Origin: Polytrichum commune
Lineage: Eukaryota > Streptophyta > Polytrichopsida > Polytrichales > Polytrichaceae
Direction: 5' to 3'
Length of the DNA: 64,000 nucleotides
Assembly (NCBI GenBank): GCA_950295325.1
Contig: OX485807.1
Span: 50,954,796 to 51,018,795 of the forward strand
Shown here: piece by piece, positions 1 to 12,769 of the stretch
Position numbering within the stretch: the first letter of the stretch is position 1
Layout of the letters: the number at the start of each line of letters is the position of its first letter
Made by a program: the position numbers and the translations under genes
Notes under the pieces: generated by a model
What the model was told of the DNA's origin: nothing
Databases searched by the model: none
The model's input: only the letters and a program-made list of their open reading frames with translations

Positions 1-1046
1 TTACCGTCTGCCATGATCGCGCTGTGGATGCGAGGTAGCGGAGATTGAATACAAGAGGATGTGATTGTGCCCCCAGTGAGGCAGCATGTGCACCTGGAGT
101 GCAACTCTGCGAAAGGTCTCCTGCTCTGCCTTCGCAGCAATTAGGGCTTCGTCTGGACCCCGCTGTTTCGCCGGGTGGGGGTATCTGAAGTGTCTTCTAC
201 CCGGTGAAACGTAGGGTCCAATATTGTTAATATGTTAAAATAATTCCATCATATCATTTATACATTTTGGCAACCTTCGGCAAGGGCGAGTCGATGATTA
301 ATAGTGCTTGCCACACTAAAATATTAATGCATACTAAATGTTTGATTTTGAACATGACAGTTAGTTTCATAATTTTAATTGAACATGAGGACAACTTAAC
401 CCCTAAAGCACCATTAGGTCATATATGGGTTTTTGCAAATTTCTATTAGGTCCAACGGAGGAGATAGAATCGAAACCCTAACCCTAGAGAAAGTGAAGTG
501 GCTGCTTCACACGCCTACATTTCGGGAAAGGTCCATAAGCCTCCTCCTCAAATATTTTTTCTTGATTGCAAATAATGATTTATTAAACTCAAAGAGTGGT
601 CATGCAAGATTTCACCTTTTGGCCAAAAAATGGATCATTTGGTGGTTAAAAAAAATTCACCTCTAAAAACTATGACATTGTTTAGGATTTTTGGATATTT
701 TGGTGGTGTTCAAATTCCAATACTTGGAAAATGTGTCTTCAAAGGAAATTAAAAAGCAACACATATTTGACATGTGCCAAAACAAGCCTAGGGAACTATA
801 GTGGATATGAAACTCCAAAAGTGGATTTTTTTGTTTTGTACATGAGCTAAATTCATATGCAAGGGTCTGGGAGGGCAAAAAGACACCTCAAAAACAAAAA
901 TGCAACCATGCAAGAAGGCAACACAAGCCCAAACTTTAATTTGGACACCCCTTGGCCAACTATTTCATCGTTGGGTTCTCACAGCCTAATCTTGATGGTC
1001 AAAGTGCTCATGAATGTTGTAAGAATAAAATAGATGTGCCCTCAAT
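1..1046. other. AT-rich spacer, no gene recognised
   Basis: No open frame here resembles a known protein. Around 473-487 there is a telomere-like string (AAACCCTAACCCTAG) of the kind found in plant promoters and 5' leaders, but no coding region follows it that I can recognise. The rest is low-complexity AT-rich sequence. Confidence 0.5.
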
Positions 1047-1047
1047 A

Positions 1048-1674
1048 TACACTAAATATTGTATCTAGTGTCACCAATTATATTTGTCTTGCTCAATACT
1101 AATTGTAAATAACTCATGTAACCATGTAACCGTGTCACCAACACTAAATGTAAGTTTAACATTATTTGTCATTTCTTTCAAAAAAATTGGGCATTATAGA
1201 TTTACAATGTTGCAAAGTTTGTCACTTACTAAGTGCTATTTCATCCAAATCTCAATCATTCATGACAATGTTTTATTACATAAATGTTAGGATGCATAAT
1301 ATACCAAACTTTGTTCTAATAATTGGCATGTATTACATCCAATTTTCAATCATCCATGATCCTACTTGTCAGGGATTGTTAAATCGACCACACTCTGGTT
1401 AAACACAACCGCATTCAATATGTAAAGTGTTAATTTGGCTTTGGCTTGTCATTCAAGTTGAGCGATTTTATTGTTTCTAATACAAAGCTAACACCTTGCT
1501 CCTCTTCATGTGTGCAATGAGAAATTAAATTTTGACAATTCATGTGACCACATGACACGTCTATGTGGTCATTTTAACAAACTATGTGGTTGATTTAACA
1601 ATTCTCTACTTGTAAGCTTATTCATAAGAAGTGGCATAAAATACAATATGACACTAAATACGATATTTAGTGTA
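1048..1674 (-). repeat. TIR-MITE family copy A (interrupted)
   Basis: The ends are inverted repeats: TACACTAAATATTGTAT at 1048 and its near-perfect complement ending at 1674 (about 25 bp, two mismatches). The interior matches other copies at 8587-8927 and 17722-18110, in reverse orientation: shared blocks include GGTTTACA/TGTAAACC, TTGAGCAAGAC and the GGATGC...CCAAACTTTG block. The copy is longer than its relatives because a 236-bp element sits inside it (1370-1605). Every end I could place has TA at the boundary, either a TA target duplication or part of the TIR. No coding capacity. The CACTA terminus could mean a CACTA derivative; the TA flank could mean Tc1/mariner. Confidence 0.7.
1370..1605. 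mobile_element. hAT-like MITE nested in MITE copy A
   Basis: The 8-bp sequence CTACTTGT occurs immediately before (1362-1369) and after (1606-1613) this segment. The segment begins CAGGGATTGTTAAATCGACC and ends with its imperfect complement (TGATTTAACAATTCT). An 8-bp target duplication and a terminus beginning CAGGG are typical of hAT elements. At 236 bp it cannot encode a transposase. Removing the segment and one CTACTTGT makes the host repeat co-linear with its relatives, so this insertion is younger than its host repeat. Confidence 0.75.
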
Positions 1675-2091
1675 CCACACTTGAGAATCCATGACAATGG
1701 CTTAGACCATAGATTGAGCAATGTTCAACTAGATGAGTTTATGGATCATCACAAAAGAACAAAAAGAAGGTAGATTTACCAAGTTAGAACACAAAGTGTA
1801 GTAAATAGTCATATTAGTGTGGGTGGAAACTAGTGTGAAAATAATTAGCACGGGCTACACTAATTTTCTAGTTGGGGTAGAATTAACGTGGGCCCAAGAC
1901 CAAAGTCTTCACGAAGACTTTCAACCAACACATCAAATATTAGTTATAGGACAAAAAGTAGCACTAAATAGAATATCATCCACATTATTTTTCTAGATAA
2001 CCTATGAATGTGGTCCTCATTAATATCCTACTAGAAATGTAGCATGGGTTAAAATAAATGTGGCCTACATTAATTCTCATGATGAAAATTA

Positions 2092-2448
2092 GGGTCGGCT
2101 CACACATGGTCCCGAGTCACTTGAGGTCAATCTATGCAATCTCAACCGTTGAAAGCATGGAGGTCGGGACTTACCGCTTCACACGGGGTCCCAAGTACCA
2201 AGTCCCAACGATGACATGGATGCCTACATGACAATACTTTTTGGAGGTGAGGCTTGGGACTTGTGTTGTGAGTTGGGCCAAGCAAAAAGCTAGACCCAAC
2301 TCCCAACCCAAGTCCTGCGAATATTTATGCATAAAACAATCAAGATCTGAATTTAATGATAATTAACCATATTTTAGTGGTTACTTGAGGCTCACAAGTT
2401 GGGACTTGCTAACATGAGTGGGACTTGGGACCATGTGTGACCCAGCCC
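2092..2448. mobile_element. Tourist-like MITE (PIF/Harbinger type)
   Basis: Inverted ends beginning GGGTCGGCTCACACATGG on the left and the complement of GGGCTGGGTCACACATGG on the right, continuing for about 27 bp with a few mismatches. The element is flanked by TTA on both sides (2089-2091 and 2449-2451). A three-base TTA/TAA target duplication plus TIRs beginning GGG is the signature of PIF/Harbinger-derived MITEs. It is 357 bp with no coding capacity. It is not obviously derived from the Harbinger element near 53-57 kb. Confidence 0.65.
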
Positions 2449-2451
2449 TTA

Positions 2452-3944
2452 GTGTGAGCTCTAGAAAATTACATTGGCACACAGTAATAGGACTATTTAG
2501 TGTAGTAACAGCATGGCTTCTCAATTTCTTGCTGTAATTGAACATTTTACATATTAATATAACTCTGTTTGATGCATAGTGATTATCAACCATTACTGTC
2601 TTGCTGCACACAATTACTGACTGTGCCATCAACATGATAAACTTCCAAACCTGGTATAACTCCAGCTGATGTTCCTCCTAGAGTGTTCATACTGATTCAG
2701 AAAGTATGAATCTCCAATTTATGGACATGATGATGGGAAGAGGGAGATGTAAATTTGCCTACAGCCCTGACATCATAGTGTGAAGACCACTGTATGCATG
2801 TTGATATTTCACTTAAATTGAGGATAGTTGAAGCCTACATCGTTGGAGCAGCTGGAAGGAAGAGAATGACCTGAGTGTACAAATTCGTAAATGAAGTAGA
2901 GTTACCTACAAATTGTTGACTTGTCTTGGTTTTCCAGATTCTTGACAGATGTTCATACATGAGGAACAGGATCTATGACAGGTTGTAAGCTTACTAGACA
3001 CAAGGTCCTACACAAACATGTAAACAAATCACCCATAATAGCCAATTTGTTAAAGAAAATAGGAAATCAAGTACAGTATAGCATGCTAACACCAATACCG
3101 TAAAATCTTGCACCATAAGTACGAATCGATTCTGAGAAAGTCCACCACATGAACATCAGGTTCCTGTGTAGTTTTTGCTCACCTACTAATAAAACTTTGC
3201 ACCTTAATAATTTAGCATACATAATTCAAATAAGACAGACTTTTGGTACATTGGAATTCCTTGTCAATTTTGAAGACAAATAGAAGAAGCTTAACTTCAT
3301 GGCCAAAAACCAAATTAAGCCACAGGCACCCAATAAAGAGAGCAGGGAACTCTCTTGAAAATTCCATGTCAAATGCCCATGAGAAATATTTAACAATAGT
3401 TCTCTGATAATAGTATCTATGCTCAGCACTTAAAGTGATGGTTTAAGCAACATCTACGCTAATATGTAGATTAGCAGCAGGCTACTAGCAGTGAGCGCTT
3501 CTCTCCAAGTAGAATACCTCCAGTCGCTTCAATCCGGACCATGCTCAAAGAAAGTAATGGTGTACACTGCTGTTGTCTCAGTAGACACTCAAAATGAGGG
3601 GAACTTGATATACTGGACTTGGAAACACTTTTGTAACTGGAAGACCCAGCAAATTGACCCGAACAAGCTGCCAATTGCAGCTGTTACTTGTTCCTGTATA
3701 TTTCATAAAAATTGTACATTTCTCTCAACCTTGCAGACATATTTGATATGTCATGAATGAATAAGAACTGAGAAAGCTACCGCATGTGAAGTCAAATTAT
3801 CAGAGATATCTGGCCATTGGGATAGGAGGGAACAAGACCAGAATCATGACCACTCTAGAGGAGGCCTGATCACTCTAAAACCTAAACAAAAATTCTTGTT
3901 AGTGACTAATCATTTGATGATAAACAGAAACCACCTGGAAAGAG
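2452..3944. other. Spacer downstream of the ZIP gene
   Basis: No recognisable coding sequence. The part nearest 3944 should hold the 3' UTR of the minus-strand ZIP gene. I did not find a clear repeat boundary here. Confidence 0.4.
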
Positions 3945-5744
3945 TTACAGCTGTGAGGCAGTGTTACAATAAGGTGTATGGAGACACACAAGCCTTGTGG
4001 TGGTCAGGCACATGAATGCCAATGCTGTACCTACTAAAAGTCCAAAATACGTATTCTTGGGGTCGACTTTCAAGGCTCGCCGAACAAGGCTGCCACTGAG
4101 CATCGGAAAGAGAGCTCCACAAGCTAACACGTTCCAACTCTCAAGTCCTTGAGAGGTCAGTCCACAAAGTGCTGCACAAATGGCACCTAGAGGACCCATC
4201 ATACTAGTGAGAGCTGCTCCTACAAACGAAGCCTCTTTGCTGCTAGTTCCACCATATATAATGCTTCCCACACCCACACCTCGCGGTAATCCATGGAGAG
4301 CAATAGGTAACACTAGATAGTGGCTGTACCCTTGAGGTGCAGCAACACCCATGGCCAGCCCTTCAGCAAAAGTCTGGAACCAAATCATAAATGAAGCAAG
4401 GAATGCCCTTCTTGCCATAGGATTCATCAAGCTTACTGAACTAGGAGCAATAATCTCAGTCTTCAGTAACTTGGTTCTAGATTCCACAAAGTTCCGCAAA
4501 CCATAATGCAGGAGAGCCCCAGTGCAGGTCAGACCAACTATGAAGAAGAAGCTCATCCTTCCACTTAACAGTAACTGGACAGGTCTCCATATAGCCAACA
4601 AACACGCAACTCCTGTCCCAATGCCGGTGGCCATTCTCACCGGCAGGTTGACACCACTCACAAGGAGGGCATGTACCAAGGCACCTATAAACGGTCCAAC
4701 CCCGAAACTGAGGTAAGCCAACAGCAGATTGATATTCTCCAAAGCAGGAGCTCCATCTGTACTCTCCAAAAGTGCACTGAGTGCCTCCATGAAGGCAACA
4801 GCAAGAGTGGCAGCAGATGCCACTTGAGAATGGCTTGCGTCTCGAAAACTGTCAGGCATCACCTCTGCCATTACCATCCAGATCATGCAGCCTGCACCAA
4901 AGCCCATACAGAAAGGCAAAAACTTTTGGAAAGCTTCTGCACAGATGAAAGCAGGGACTGCAACAATTGGCTGTGGTAGAGATGTGAAGATACTCCACAG
5001 CATTGCATGCTTGGCCGACAGACCTTGTTGTGACAAGACCATACTCACTGCCAATCCTTCAGGGATGTTGTGGACAGCTATTGCAATAGTCACCATCAAC
5101 CCCTGAGAGAATCCTTTTGGACCTGCAAACGACACTCCGACTCCTGAGCCTTCGCCAAACGAATGCAGAGTCATGATGGATACAACTAATATCATTTTGC
5201 GCACATCTGCTCCCTTCACATCCAGCATGCTAACTTCTCCATAGCTTTGCAACATCCTCTGACTCGCCAAAATAAATAATCCACCCGCCAAAATGCCCAT
5301 TACTACCCAGCTTCCACCACCAAATCTTTGACCCTCTTGGATGAGATCAAAGCTTGCTGCAATCATGACTCCTGCAGCAACCCCATTACAAATTCCTGCC
5401 CACCGTGGCTCTAGCTGCACAAAGAAGAAGGGCACAGCGCCAAGCCCAGTTGCAACCGCCATGCCAAGTGTGAGCAACCCCACAGTTAAAACCGGAACTT
5501 TCGGTGTTGCTGATTCATCTATAACATCTGTTTGATTCTGCACCTCTTCGAACACTGCCATGTTGGCCATTTTCACATTTCTCGGCAGAGTATCTGGCAA
5601 GGAGATCCCTTCCACAGGTCTTATGACGCATTGGAGTGCTTGCAATAGTACAGCTGCAAAGATGATGAGCTTGAAAGTCTGCCACAAGGGGCTGGGTGCC
5701 CTCCCAAAAGTATAATTCAAGGTGTCCATTGAATTTCGCAGCAT
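3945..5744 (-). CDS. ZIP-family metal (zinc) transporter, At3g08650-like
   Basis: An intronless 599-residue frame, close to the length I recall for the plant ZIP-like protein At3g08650. The N-terminus has a hydrophobic stretch at about residues 24-38, a likely signal peptide or first membrane helix, followed by a polar linker. About a dozen hydrophobic segments follow. The two family signatures are present: HSFGEGSGVG (about residue 195) and HNIPEGLAVS (about residue 224), whose His and Glu bind metal in ZIP helices 4 and 5. Later weaker echoes (QTFAEGLAMG, LHGLPRGVG) suggest a second, degenerate ZIP half. ZIP proteins move zinc or similar divalent cations into the cytosol; the exact membrane and metal are not shown here. 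Start chosen at the first Met; a second Met six residues in is an alternative. Confidence 0.9.
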   Translation of the reverse strand: MLRNSMDTLNYTFGRAPSPLWQTFKLIIFAAVLLQALQCVIRPVEGISLPDTLPRNVKMANMAVFEEVQNQTDVIDESATPKVPVLTVGLLTLGMAVATGLGAVPFFFVQLEPRWAGICNGVAAGVMIAASFDLIQEGQRFGGGSWVVMGILAGGLFILASQRMLQSYGEVSMLDVKGADVRKMILVVSIMTLHSFGEGSGVGVSFAGPKGFSQGLMVTIAIAVHNIPEGLAVSMVLSQQGLSAKHAMLWSIFTSLPQPIVAVPAFICAEAFQKFLPFCMGFGAGCMIWMVMAEVMPDSFRDASHSQVASAATLAVAFMEALSALLESTDGAPALENINLLLAYLSFGVGPFIGALVHALLVSGVNLPVRMATGIGTGVACLLAIWRPVQLLLSGRMSFFFIVGLTCTGALLHYGLRNFVESRTKLLKTEIIAPSSVSLMNPMARRAFLASFMIWFQTFAEGLAMGVAAPQGYSHYLVLPIALHGLPRGVGVGSIIYGGTSSKEASFVGAALTSMMGPLGAICAALCGLTSQGLESWNVLACGALFPMLSGSLVRRALKVDPKNTYFGLLVGTALAFMCLTTTRLVCLHTPYCNTASQL

Positions 5745-8586
5745 TGCTGCTCCTCCTATTTACCCCTTTGAGGAGACTTCAATCATGAACACTCCACGAA
5801 GAAATTTACTAAATACCGCATTCACAAAATGATATGCATGTATTGCCTCTCTCTGGACCTGAACCAAAAATCTTCATCTGCATCAAGGACAATATTCATG
5901 CGAGCTACTGACCTAATCTTCATTCTTGGATATCAACACATTGGAATTGACCAAATCCAAGAATCAAGGTCCTTGAATACATGCATGAATGTGAAGCATT
6001 GTCAAGTGGCAAGCTCTCAATAGCAGACACCTTGGACAAAGCCTTCTCCCGTCTACCAAACTGGCAACGCATTTAGATACATTGTTGGAGAAGGGCACCA
6101 TGTTGCCTAGGGAATGCTGGAATGTGCCCCAGACTAAGTATTGGACACAGTGCTCCACAAGTAGTGCAGGCCTTCCATGAGGCCTTCATGGTGGCTGGTT
6201 GTGCTTGCAGGTTTGATTTTGGATACATTGATGAGGCTGAATGGCAGGAAGCCAAGGCTACCTTGTTCATGTTCGTTAATCTCATATATGCTGAACACCT
6301 GAACCTCCTCTGCATTGCAAACAATGTAACGTTTGACAATCAGCTTTGCAGAAATGTGTCACAGAGAATCCTTAGGAACTCCCATCTTTATGGTTGAAAC
6401 AGCCATTCAAGTTCTCTTGACATCAAACATAATGTGCATCAGAAAAGATTATGTCCTCCACCCAAAGTTTCTTACAGTGAACCAAAGTTTCAAGGGCACT
6501 CACCTAACTCAGAAGTATGTCATATGGTCAATAAAATGTCTACAAAGTTCTAAATGATGTGTATGATCTTTGAGACTATTCCCTAATTAAAAAATTAGGT
6601 TAGCTAATGGCATTAGGTGGATCCAACCGCACGGCCACCCAATAGCCATTAACTCTATATCTATTAAATAATTTCCTTTTCAGTCTAAACCCGCCAACAA
6701 GAACTTCCTCGAATAATATTTTTGTGTGTGCTCTGGGTAGTACTCTGGTATGGTCGATTCTGAATCTAACTAGGAGATGGCAAAGTGCATAGATTGCACT
6801 TTTCTGAAGAAAACAACCCCAGGAAAGTATGCAGTGTGCACCTCACAAATATTTCAAAAGTCGAGCAACACCTCCAGATTGAAAGCTAAAAGGGGGATCA
6901 GAATAATTGTTGGACTTGAACAGAGAAGGTGGCAAACAACTGACATGGGTCCAGAAGAGTTTTGATTACAACAAACGCTGAATAACAGAAAGAAATCACC
7001 ATAACTAGTAACCTTGATTGGAAAAGAGCCATACTTTGTTGACTCGAACCATGTGCTGAACATCGTTATTATTTCCTTCTAAACCACATCGAGAGCTTCT
7101 CCAACAAAAACAATTTGCTGATCTCTGAGCATGTCTCTATCATGGTCGATGGTAACCCTGGTTTTAGAGAGAAAAATGCACAGATGGGGGTTTTCCTGGT
7201 TCAATCAAACCATTGTTCTATAGCTTCTCAAACAAGGGCAGCAAGTATTCTTCAACTCAGTTCCACATATGCAAAGAGGAATTGACATAAACATTGCAAC
7301 CATGATTGATTCCAGAAGACCAATGGAAGCCTGATGACACTCCACGGGTGAGGCTATGGAGCTTTTTCTAAGAACCCATAAAAGTATGAGATGGGTTAAC
7401 CTCCACATCGAATATTTCCTCAAATTGAGATTGAAAGCTAGAATAAGATTTTGATTTTTTTAGAAGTCGGAATGGAGCAACTCCACGAGTACTGGAACAC
7501 GATACAATATGGATTGCAAAACATCTTCACAACTTCCTTGACAGGGGAAAAAAAGAGTATCCGCCCAAGAAAGTATGACACAGATTAACCTCCACCACAG
7601 AAAAACATTCCAAACCCCCCAGCACCTCAAAATTCAAAACCAACATTGCCCAAAAGAATCAATCTCATCAAGAGTTTACTTTCCAAGATGAACACGCATC
7701 ACACCACTCCTCAATTGTAGGCAACCATATATATCTCAAGTCTTTTGCTCTTTAGGCGACCATCCTTTCCTTTTTTTCAATTATGCCATCACATGATGGT
7801 ACATGGATTCATATATGTAAGCACTTACAAGTCTTCATTTTTGTAGCAAAGGGAGTCCAAAAGGGCAGCGTGCCTGGATGTTGTAGGAGGGCTCCCATTC
7901 CTGAATCATCAAAATTTGCAACTTCTCAGCATAACCTTAGCATCACACAGCAACCTCAAAACCCTAAACATTTCAATAGCTTTCCTGATTGATAGTTAAC
8001 ACCGAATCGATCAAGGCGGATAAATTCCCTAGAAGTAAGGAATTCCAAAAACTCAAACAACCTCCGAAACCTCCACAAAGTGTTTGTCGATCACACAATT
8101 ACAAAGCTAGAAACTCTATTATTCACATGTGTTTCAAACCCTAGAAAGCTAGAACTAACTGAGCAATCTCTCTCCAAAAACCCCTGACGAATCAATCGTC
8201 ACTCACTTGCCTTGGATAGTTCCCCGAGGCAGAGATGATGATGATGATATTGATGATGTCCCAGCAATCGTCGTCTCCTATTGCCACTATCTCTGAAGAG
8301 GAGCTTGAACGAACCGGAAATGAAGAGAAGAAATATTGCTCACTCTAGGAATTTCTATCTGAGCCCGGTCATCTCGCAAAGCTGATGAGAACTGTAGTAT
8401 AGGAGCTCCTACACCAAATGAAACGACGACGGATATGCTTTAGCTTAATTCCTTGGGTGCTGATTGAAGGTGCGTTTACACACAAACTACGGCGATCATG
8501 GTTAGAGTTGTGGTTCGGACCCAACTACACTAATAAATAGTCCTAGGATTGTGGGTGGATATTTAATGTGGGCCACACTAACTGCC
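5745..8586. other. Upstream region of the ZIP gene; spacer
   Basis: The 5745-6100 part should hold the ZIP promoter and leader on the minus strand. No conserved protein was recognised in the rest. At 8235-8348 (+) there is a 37-residue ORF starting with four Met codons and containing an acidic Ser-rich stretch; its surroundings (7900-8400) look like a GC-richer gene leader, with AAACCCTA-type motifs near 7950 and 8130. I could not connect it to further exons, so it may be the remnant 5' end of a gene. Confidence 0.35.
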
Positions 8587-8927
8587 TACACTAAACGTTG
8601 TATTTATTAGTGTCATATGGTGTTTTATGTCAACTGTGGTAACTTTTCTGGCAACCTTTCTCATGAATAAGTTCACAAGTATTGTCATTGCAACTTACTG
8701 TAGTTCATCCAATTGTCGTTTATTGAAACAAAGTTTGGTATGTTTTGCATCCTAACATTTTGTACTGCAATATTGTCATGGATATCTATAATGCCCAAAA
8801 CAATTTACAAGGAATGATGAATGAAGTTAGGTTTACATTTAGTGTTGGTGACACTGCACATGTGGTTTACAATTAGTATTGAGCAAGACTAATAGAATTG
8901 GTGACACTAGATACAATATTTAGTGTA
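8587..8927 (+). repeat. TIR-MITE family copy B
   Basis: A 341-bp segment bounded by TACACTAAACGTTGTAT and the complement of TACACTAAATATTGTAT. Its interior aligns along its length with copy C (17722-18110), sharing the blocks TTCACAAGTATTGTCAT, GCATCCTAACA, TTTACAATTAGTATTGAG and AATACAATATTTAGTG-type ends. No ORF. Confidence 0.75.
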
Positions 8928-10637
8928 GTCAAAGTGGAAAGAATGTGGTCTAAAGACCCCGGGATTTATCCTCAGTCTTCTTAAAGAATTTTGATCAATG
9001 AACAGGGAGACTTGATCGCTAGTTATAGATGAACCGGTTGAGTTTAAGAAATAATCGGTTCAAATTCAAGACTTCAGGAAAATTGCCGATCCATTTAGAA
9101 TAGTTTACAAAATATCCCTTAAATTATTAAAGAAAAACTGAAAGATGTCAACATGTAACATGTTGGTTTGGAAACACTAGGATTTGGACCGGTTATGCTC
9201 ATAAATCTTCCCATGGACATTGCCTTTGATGGACACCTTGAGTAGCAAAGAATCGCCACATCAATTTCATAGAAAACCAGCTAATTTGGCATGCACTAAT
9301 CATAAAGTAGAAATTTAGTGTGGGTTGTAGAGAAATAATGTGGTCACTACTTTGTGTAGTTCTTATTGCTTTCGTCTACACATCATAACTACTATAAGTT
9401 GAAGAGTGGCTACATGTCAGCATGACGAGTTCAAGTAAAGTTTTTGTTTTCCCCCCACAGCGGGTTTAACAAAAGAATGACATGTTGGTTGTATAGAGGG
9501 AATTATCACATACAAGTGCACCTCACATTCATCCAACATGTAAGCCCTAAAATAGTATATAGCCTATACATTTTTTTGGTTTTAGTTGGTTTGACATTGA
9601 AAATCGGCTCTAAAGACCCGGAATTAGTCTGAAGCAATGAATCGACCATAAACCTATAGGAGGCAGAGTCTTTATGTTGGATACATAGATGAGATAATTC
9701 CATGTCGCCATATGAAAGGGCTATTTGGGCGCTTATTGATTAAGTTTACTAGCACATGAAGCTGCTAAATCACTTATAACACACAAGTGTAGAGAGGGAA
9801 CTGTCGAATACAGGCGCGCCTCTCATCCATCCAACATAAAAACTTGACCCCTGTAGATTTGTTGCCAATTCATCTCAAACGACTTCACTTACAATAATAT
9901 AACATCTTACATGCTAAAATTCCGGAATCGAATCAACTCCAAAAAAATAACCTCCGGACTGCATATCATTTCACGGCTTTTATGTTACAGTATACATATG
10001 GGAGGCCATTCTCATAATAACTTCATACTAGTAGAATCTCGGATTCTAGCACATAAGGTTACACCAACTTTTAGTTGAGGCTGGTGGACATAACTAACTT
10101 ACTTTTAAATCAGGCCCGTGACTCAAGGCGAATTAACATATATGACTCATGATTTGTAGGCCTGCTCATTAACAACAATAAATCCTCTACCTAAGATCAT
10201 TCCAAAATGGATGAAGATGGATGACATTGACCAAATGCTCCGTAGAGGGACTTAATTTGCGAGCAAAGGCTCGTTTATGGGTGGAGGAAGGATGAACTGG
10301 TAGAAAAGTGGATGATAATTTGGATGAATGTTGGAGAGGAGGCCCGCTCTCTGGTGACTAGACAAGGGGTGGATGAATTATGTCGCTGTTGATTTATAGA
10401 CCTGATCATGAAGTGTGTGGGTTTTCATCCCTTTCCTTGCTGACTCAACAGCAGCAAGAAAAGCCTCCTTTTGTGTAAACTTATCATGGAACTCGAAAAA
10501 TGTGAGCTAAAAATGTCCCCATTTGCATTGCCGTCTTTGGGATTGTGCACGAACATGGATGAAATTAATGTAAGGCGATAAATAGGTTCCGCACTTTGGG
10601 GGTCGAAGTTGTTTATGCACTTAGGGCATGTTTACAC
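8928..10637. other. Spacer with a diverged direct repeat
   Basis: No gene recognised. Two related blocks lie in direct orientation at about 9494-9546 and 9788-9840 (GTATAGAGGGAATTATC... and GTGTAGAGAGGGAACTG..., each continuing to CATCCAACAT). They look like remains of a repeat, but I could not place its ends. Confidence 0.4.
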
Positions 10638-10963
10638 TACACTAAAAAAGGATGTTTAGTGTTTGATACACTAAGTACGAACGCATACACTAAATATCAA
10701 TACCCCTATGAAAGTAAGTAACATTGATTGTAAACTCAAACACTAAATATCAACTATGGTAATATGCGGAAGTTACATGTTTGAATTTAGCGTTAGTAAG
10801 GATATGAAAAAACAAACTAACAATGATAAAAGGTGGCAGTAGGAAAGGTAGTGGCATATTTATGTCTAACATTATTTGTTAAGAAATTGAAAATTAGTGT
10901 TGAGCAGGTTAAGGTGGTAACAACATTAAATATAATCAAACACCAAATATCCTTTTTAGTGTG
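10638..10963. repeat. Second TIR-MITE subfamily (CACTAAAAAGGAT ends)
   Basis: The left end reads TACACTAAAAAAGGATGTTT. The right end, reverse complemented, reads CCACACTAAAAAGGATATTT, and the inverted match continues through GTGTTTGAT. The start is related to copies A-C but the following sequence and the interior differ, so it is a separate subfamily. About 326 bp, no coding capacity. Confidence 0.6.
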
Positions 10964-12479
10964 GTTATCAATGGCCATGATCATTGTTTTGTTGATGTCT
11001 TTCATAAGTTAAGAAGTCAATGACAATCCCACTTCGTTTTACACAAGACCTACTCAGAACAAACTTTGTGAAGGAATTATAAGTATGGTGGGCGTTTAGG
11101 GTTTTACTAAACCCTAAACCCTAGGGCATTGGATGTATGCTAGAGGGGAAGGAACCTATAATGACGTACCCCCTACTATCCATTAAAAAGGGGGTTACGT
11201 TGCATACTCAAGCAACATGAACTTGAGATTGAGATCAAGCTCATGTTAGATTGAATAACTATAATTACATTCCTATGTATAGCATATGATATAAAGTAGT
11301 ATCCCGGTCTAAGGGTGCTTTACACTAAGCCCCATATTGAAAGGCTTTCAAAAAGTGATGTGGATTTCTCTTGATTGTAGTCTTTGGACCATCAATAATG
11401 ACCATGAGAAATCCTACATCATTTTTCCTTGTGGCTCTTGGTCACATGTGTACACTATTAGGTACGAAGGGTTAGCTTGACTTGTCCATAACACCATAAA
11501 TGTCATATCCACCAATTATCTACATGGCATTCCGTGTTAGCATTAGCCATCATCTTTGAAGTGATTCCCATAGGGAAGATCCATAAATAAAGATGTTTAC
11601 TCATTCTCAAGTTTGCTACTTGTCATCCGTGCATTGGTTGAGACTGTCACGAACCCCATGTGAAAATGGCATCCCAACATTAGTAAAGTTGGTATAGAGT
11701 ACCCACTATATCATATTCTTTACATTTTGACATGTTGTGTGAGAGAGAATCGAGGGTAAGAGAATCTAACTACAGAGTGTAAATGTTTTACAAAAGTTAT
11801 GACCAGATAGATAACAAACTTCATGGTAAAAAATGGGAAATTTATGAAACAATTGCAAGTTTGTTTTTGGCAATGATTGCCACAAAATATGGCAAAGTTG
11901 ACATCAATCTAGCATACCTAGTCCATTCGACCTTGTCAAATGCAAGTGACGTTGACCACTTTAGACCTACATAATCAATTGTGCTTCTGGAAAATTGAAT
12001 AGAATATATCATGGTTTCATGCACAAAATGGAATGACGAGTTTCAAACTAGTGTGCACCATTCTACACAAATGATAAGGGTATGTAGTACTTTAATGAGC
12101 GAATATGGTAATCAACAAGTATATACACTGAAATAGAAGGCTCAAACCTTGGGAATAAAAACGTGAAGAATATCAATAAACTTACACAATTCAACCGAAG
12201 ATTATAATTTGTCTATACATGTTGCAAGCCTTTCCACCATTCATTCCATAAATAGTCAACCAAGCCACATCTGCTACATCAATCCAACATCGTAGAGATA
12301 CAATCATCAATGCATCAAGTGTATTCAACCTCTACCGATATCATAAGACACTCTTCATTATAAAGTAGATGTGCTTAATTCAATTACTTCTCTTAATTGG
12401 ACACTTATATTTGAGTGGTATGTGGTTATATGTGGCTCTAACACCATATACCAAAAAGACATTTGTTGAAAAGAGATTG
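10964..12479. other. AT-rich spacer
   Basis: No gene recognised. A telomere-like string (CTAAACCCTAAACCCTAGGG) lies near 11109-11128 without an adjacent coding region. Confidence 0.4.
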
Positions 12480-12726
12480 GACCACGTGCTCAAACATATA
12501 TACTAATCATTAAAGGCTCAATTGTCAACATGATTGGGGGCGACCAATGTCACACTTAATGAACACGAGAATCTTCAGTTTGATAATAAAATAAGATATC
12601 CATATGAGCTTAAAAAACCATGAGGAAAGTGACTATGACCTCGATTTGGATTCGTTAATCATCTCGTGCTAGTTGCATGTCTTATATCCTATGAGAAGTG
12701 GGCTTGTCGGAAAAAGTAACCATTTA
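12480..12726 (+). repeat. Dispersed ~250-bp repeat, copy 1
   Basis: This block aligns over its whole length with 20337-20590 in the same orientation. Shared landmarks in order are ACGTGCTCAAA, GTCAACATGATTGGG, TTTAATGAACG/TTAATGAACACG, AATAAGATAT, ATGAGCT, CTAGTTG and CCTATGAGAA. Both copies end near a stretch of A residues. Class unknown; no TIRs seen. Confidence 0.6.
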
Positions 12727-12769
12727 AGACCTTGTTTAGTCGCATGCAACCCTATTGCACAAAGTGTTG

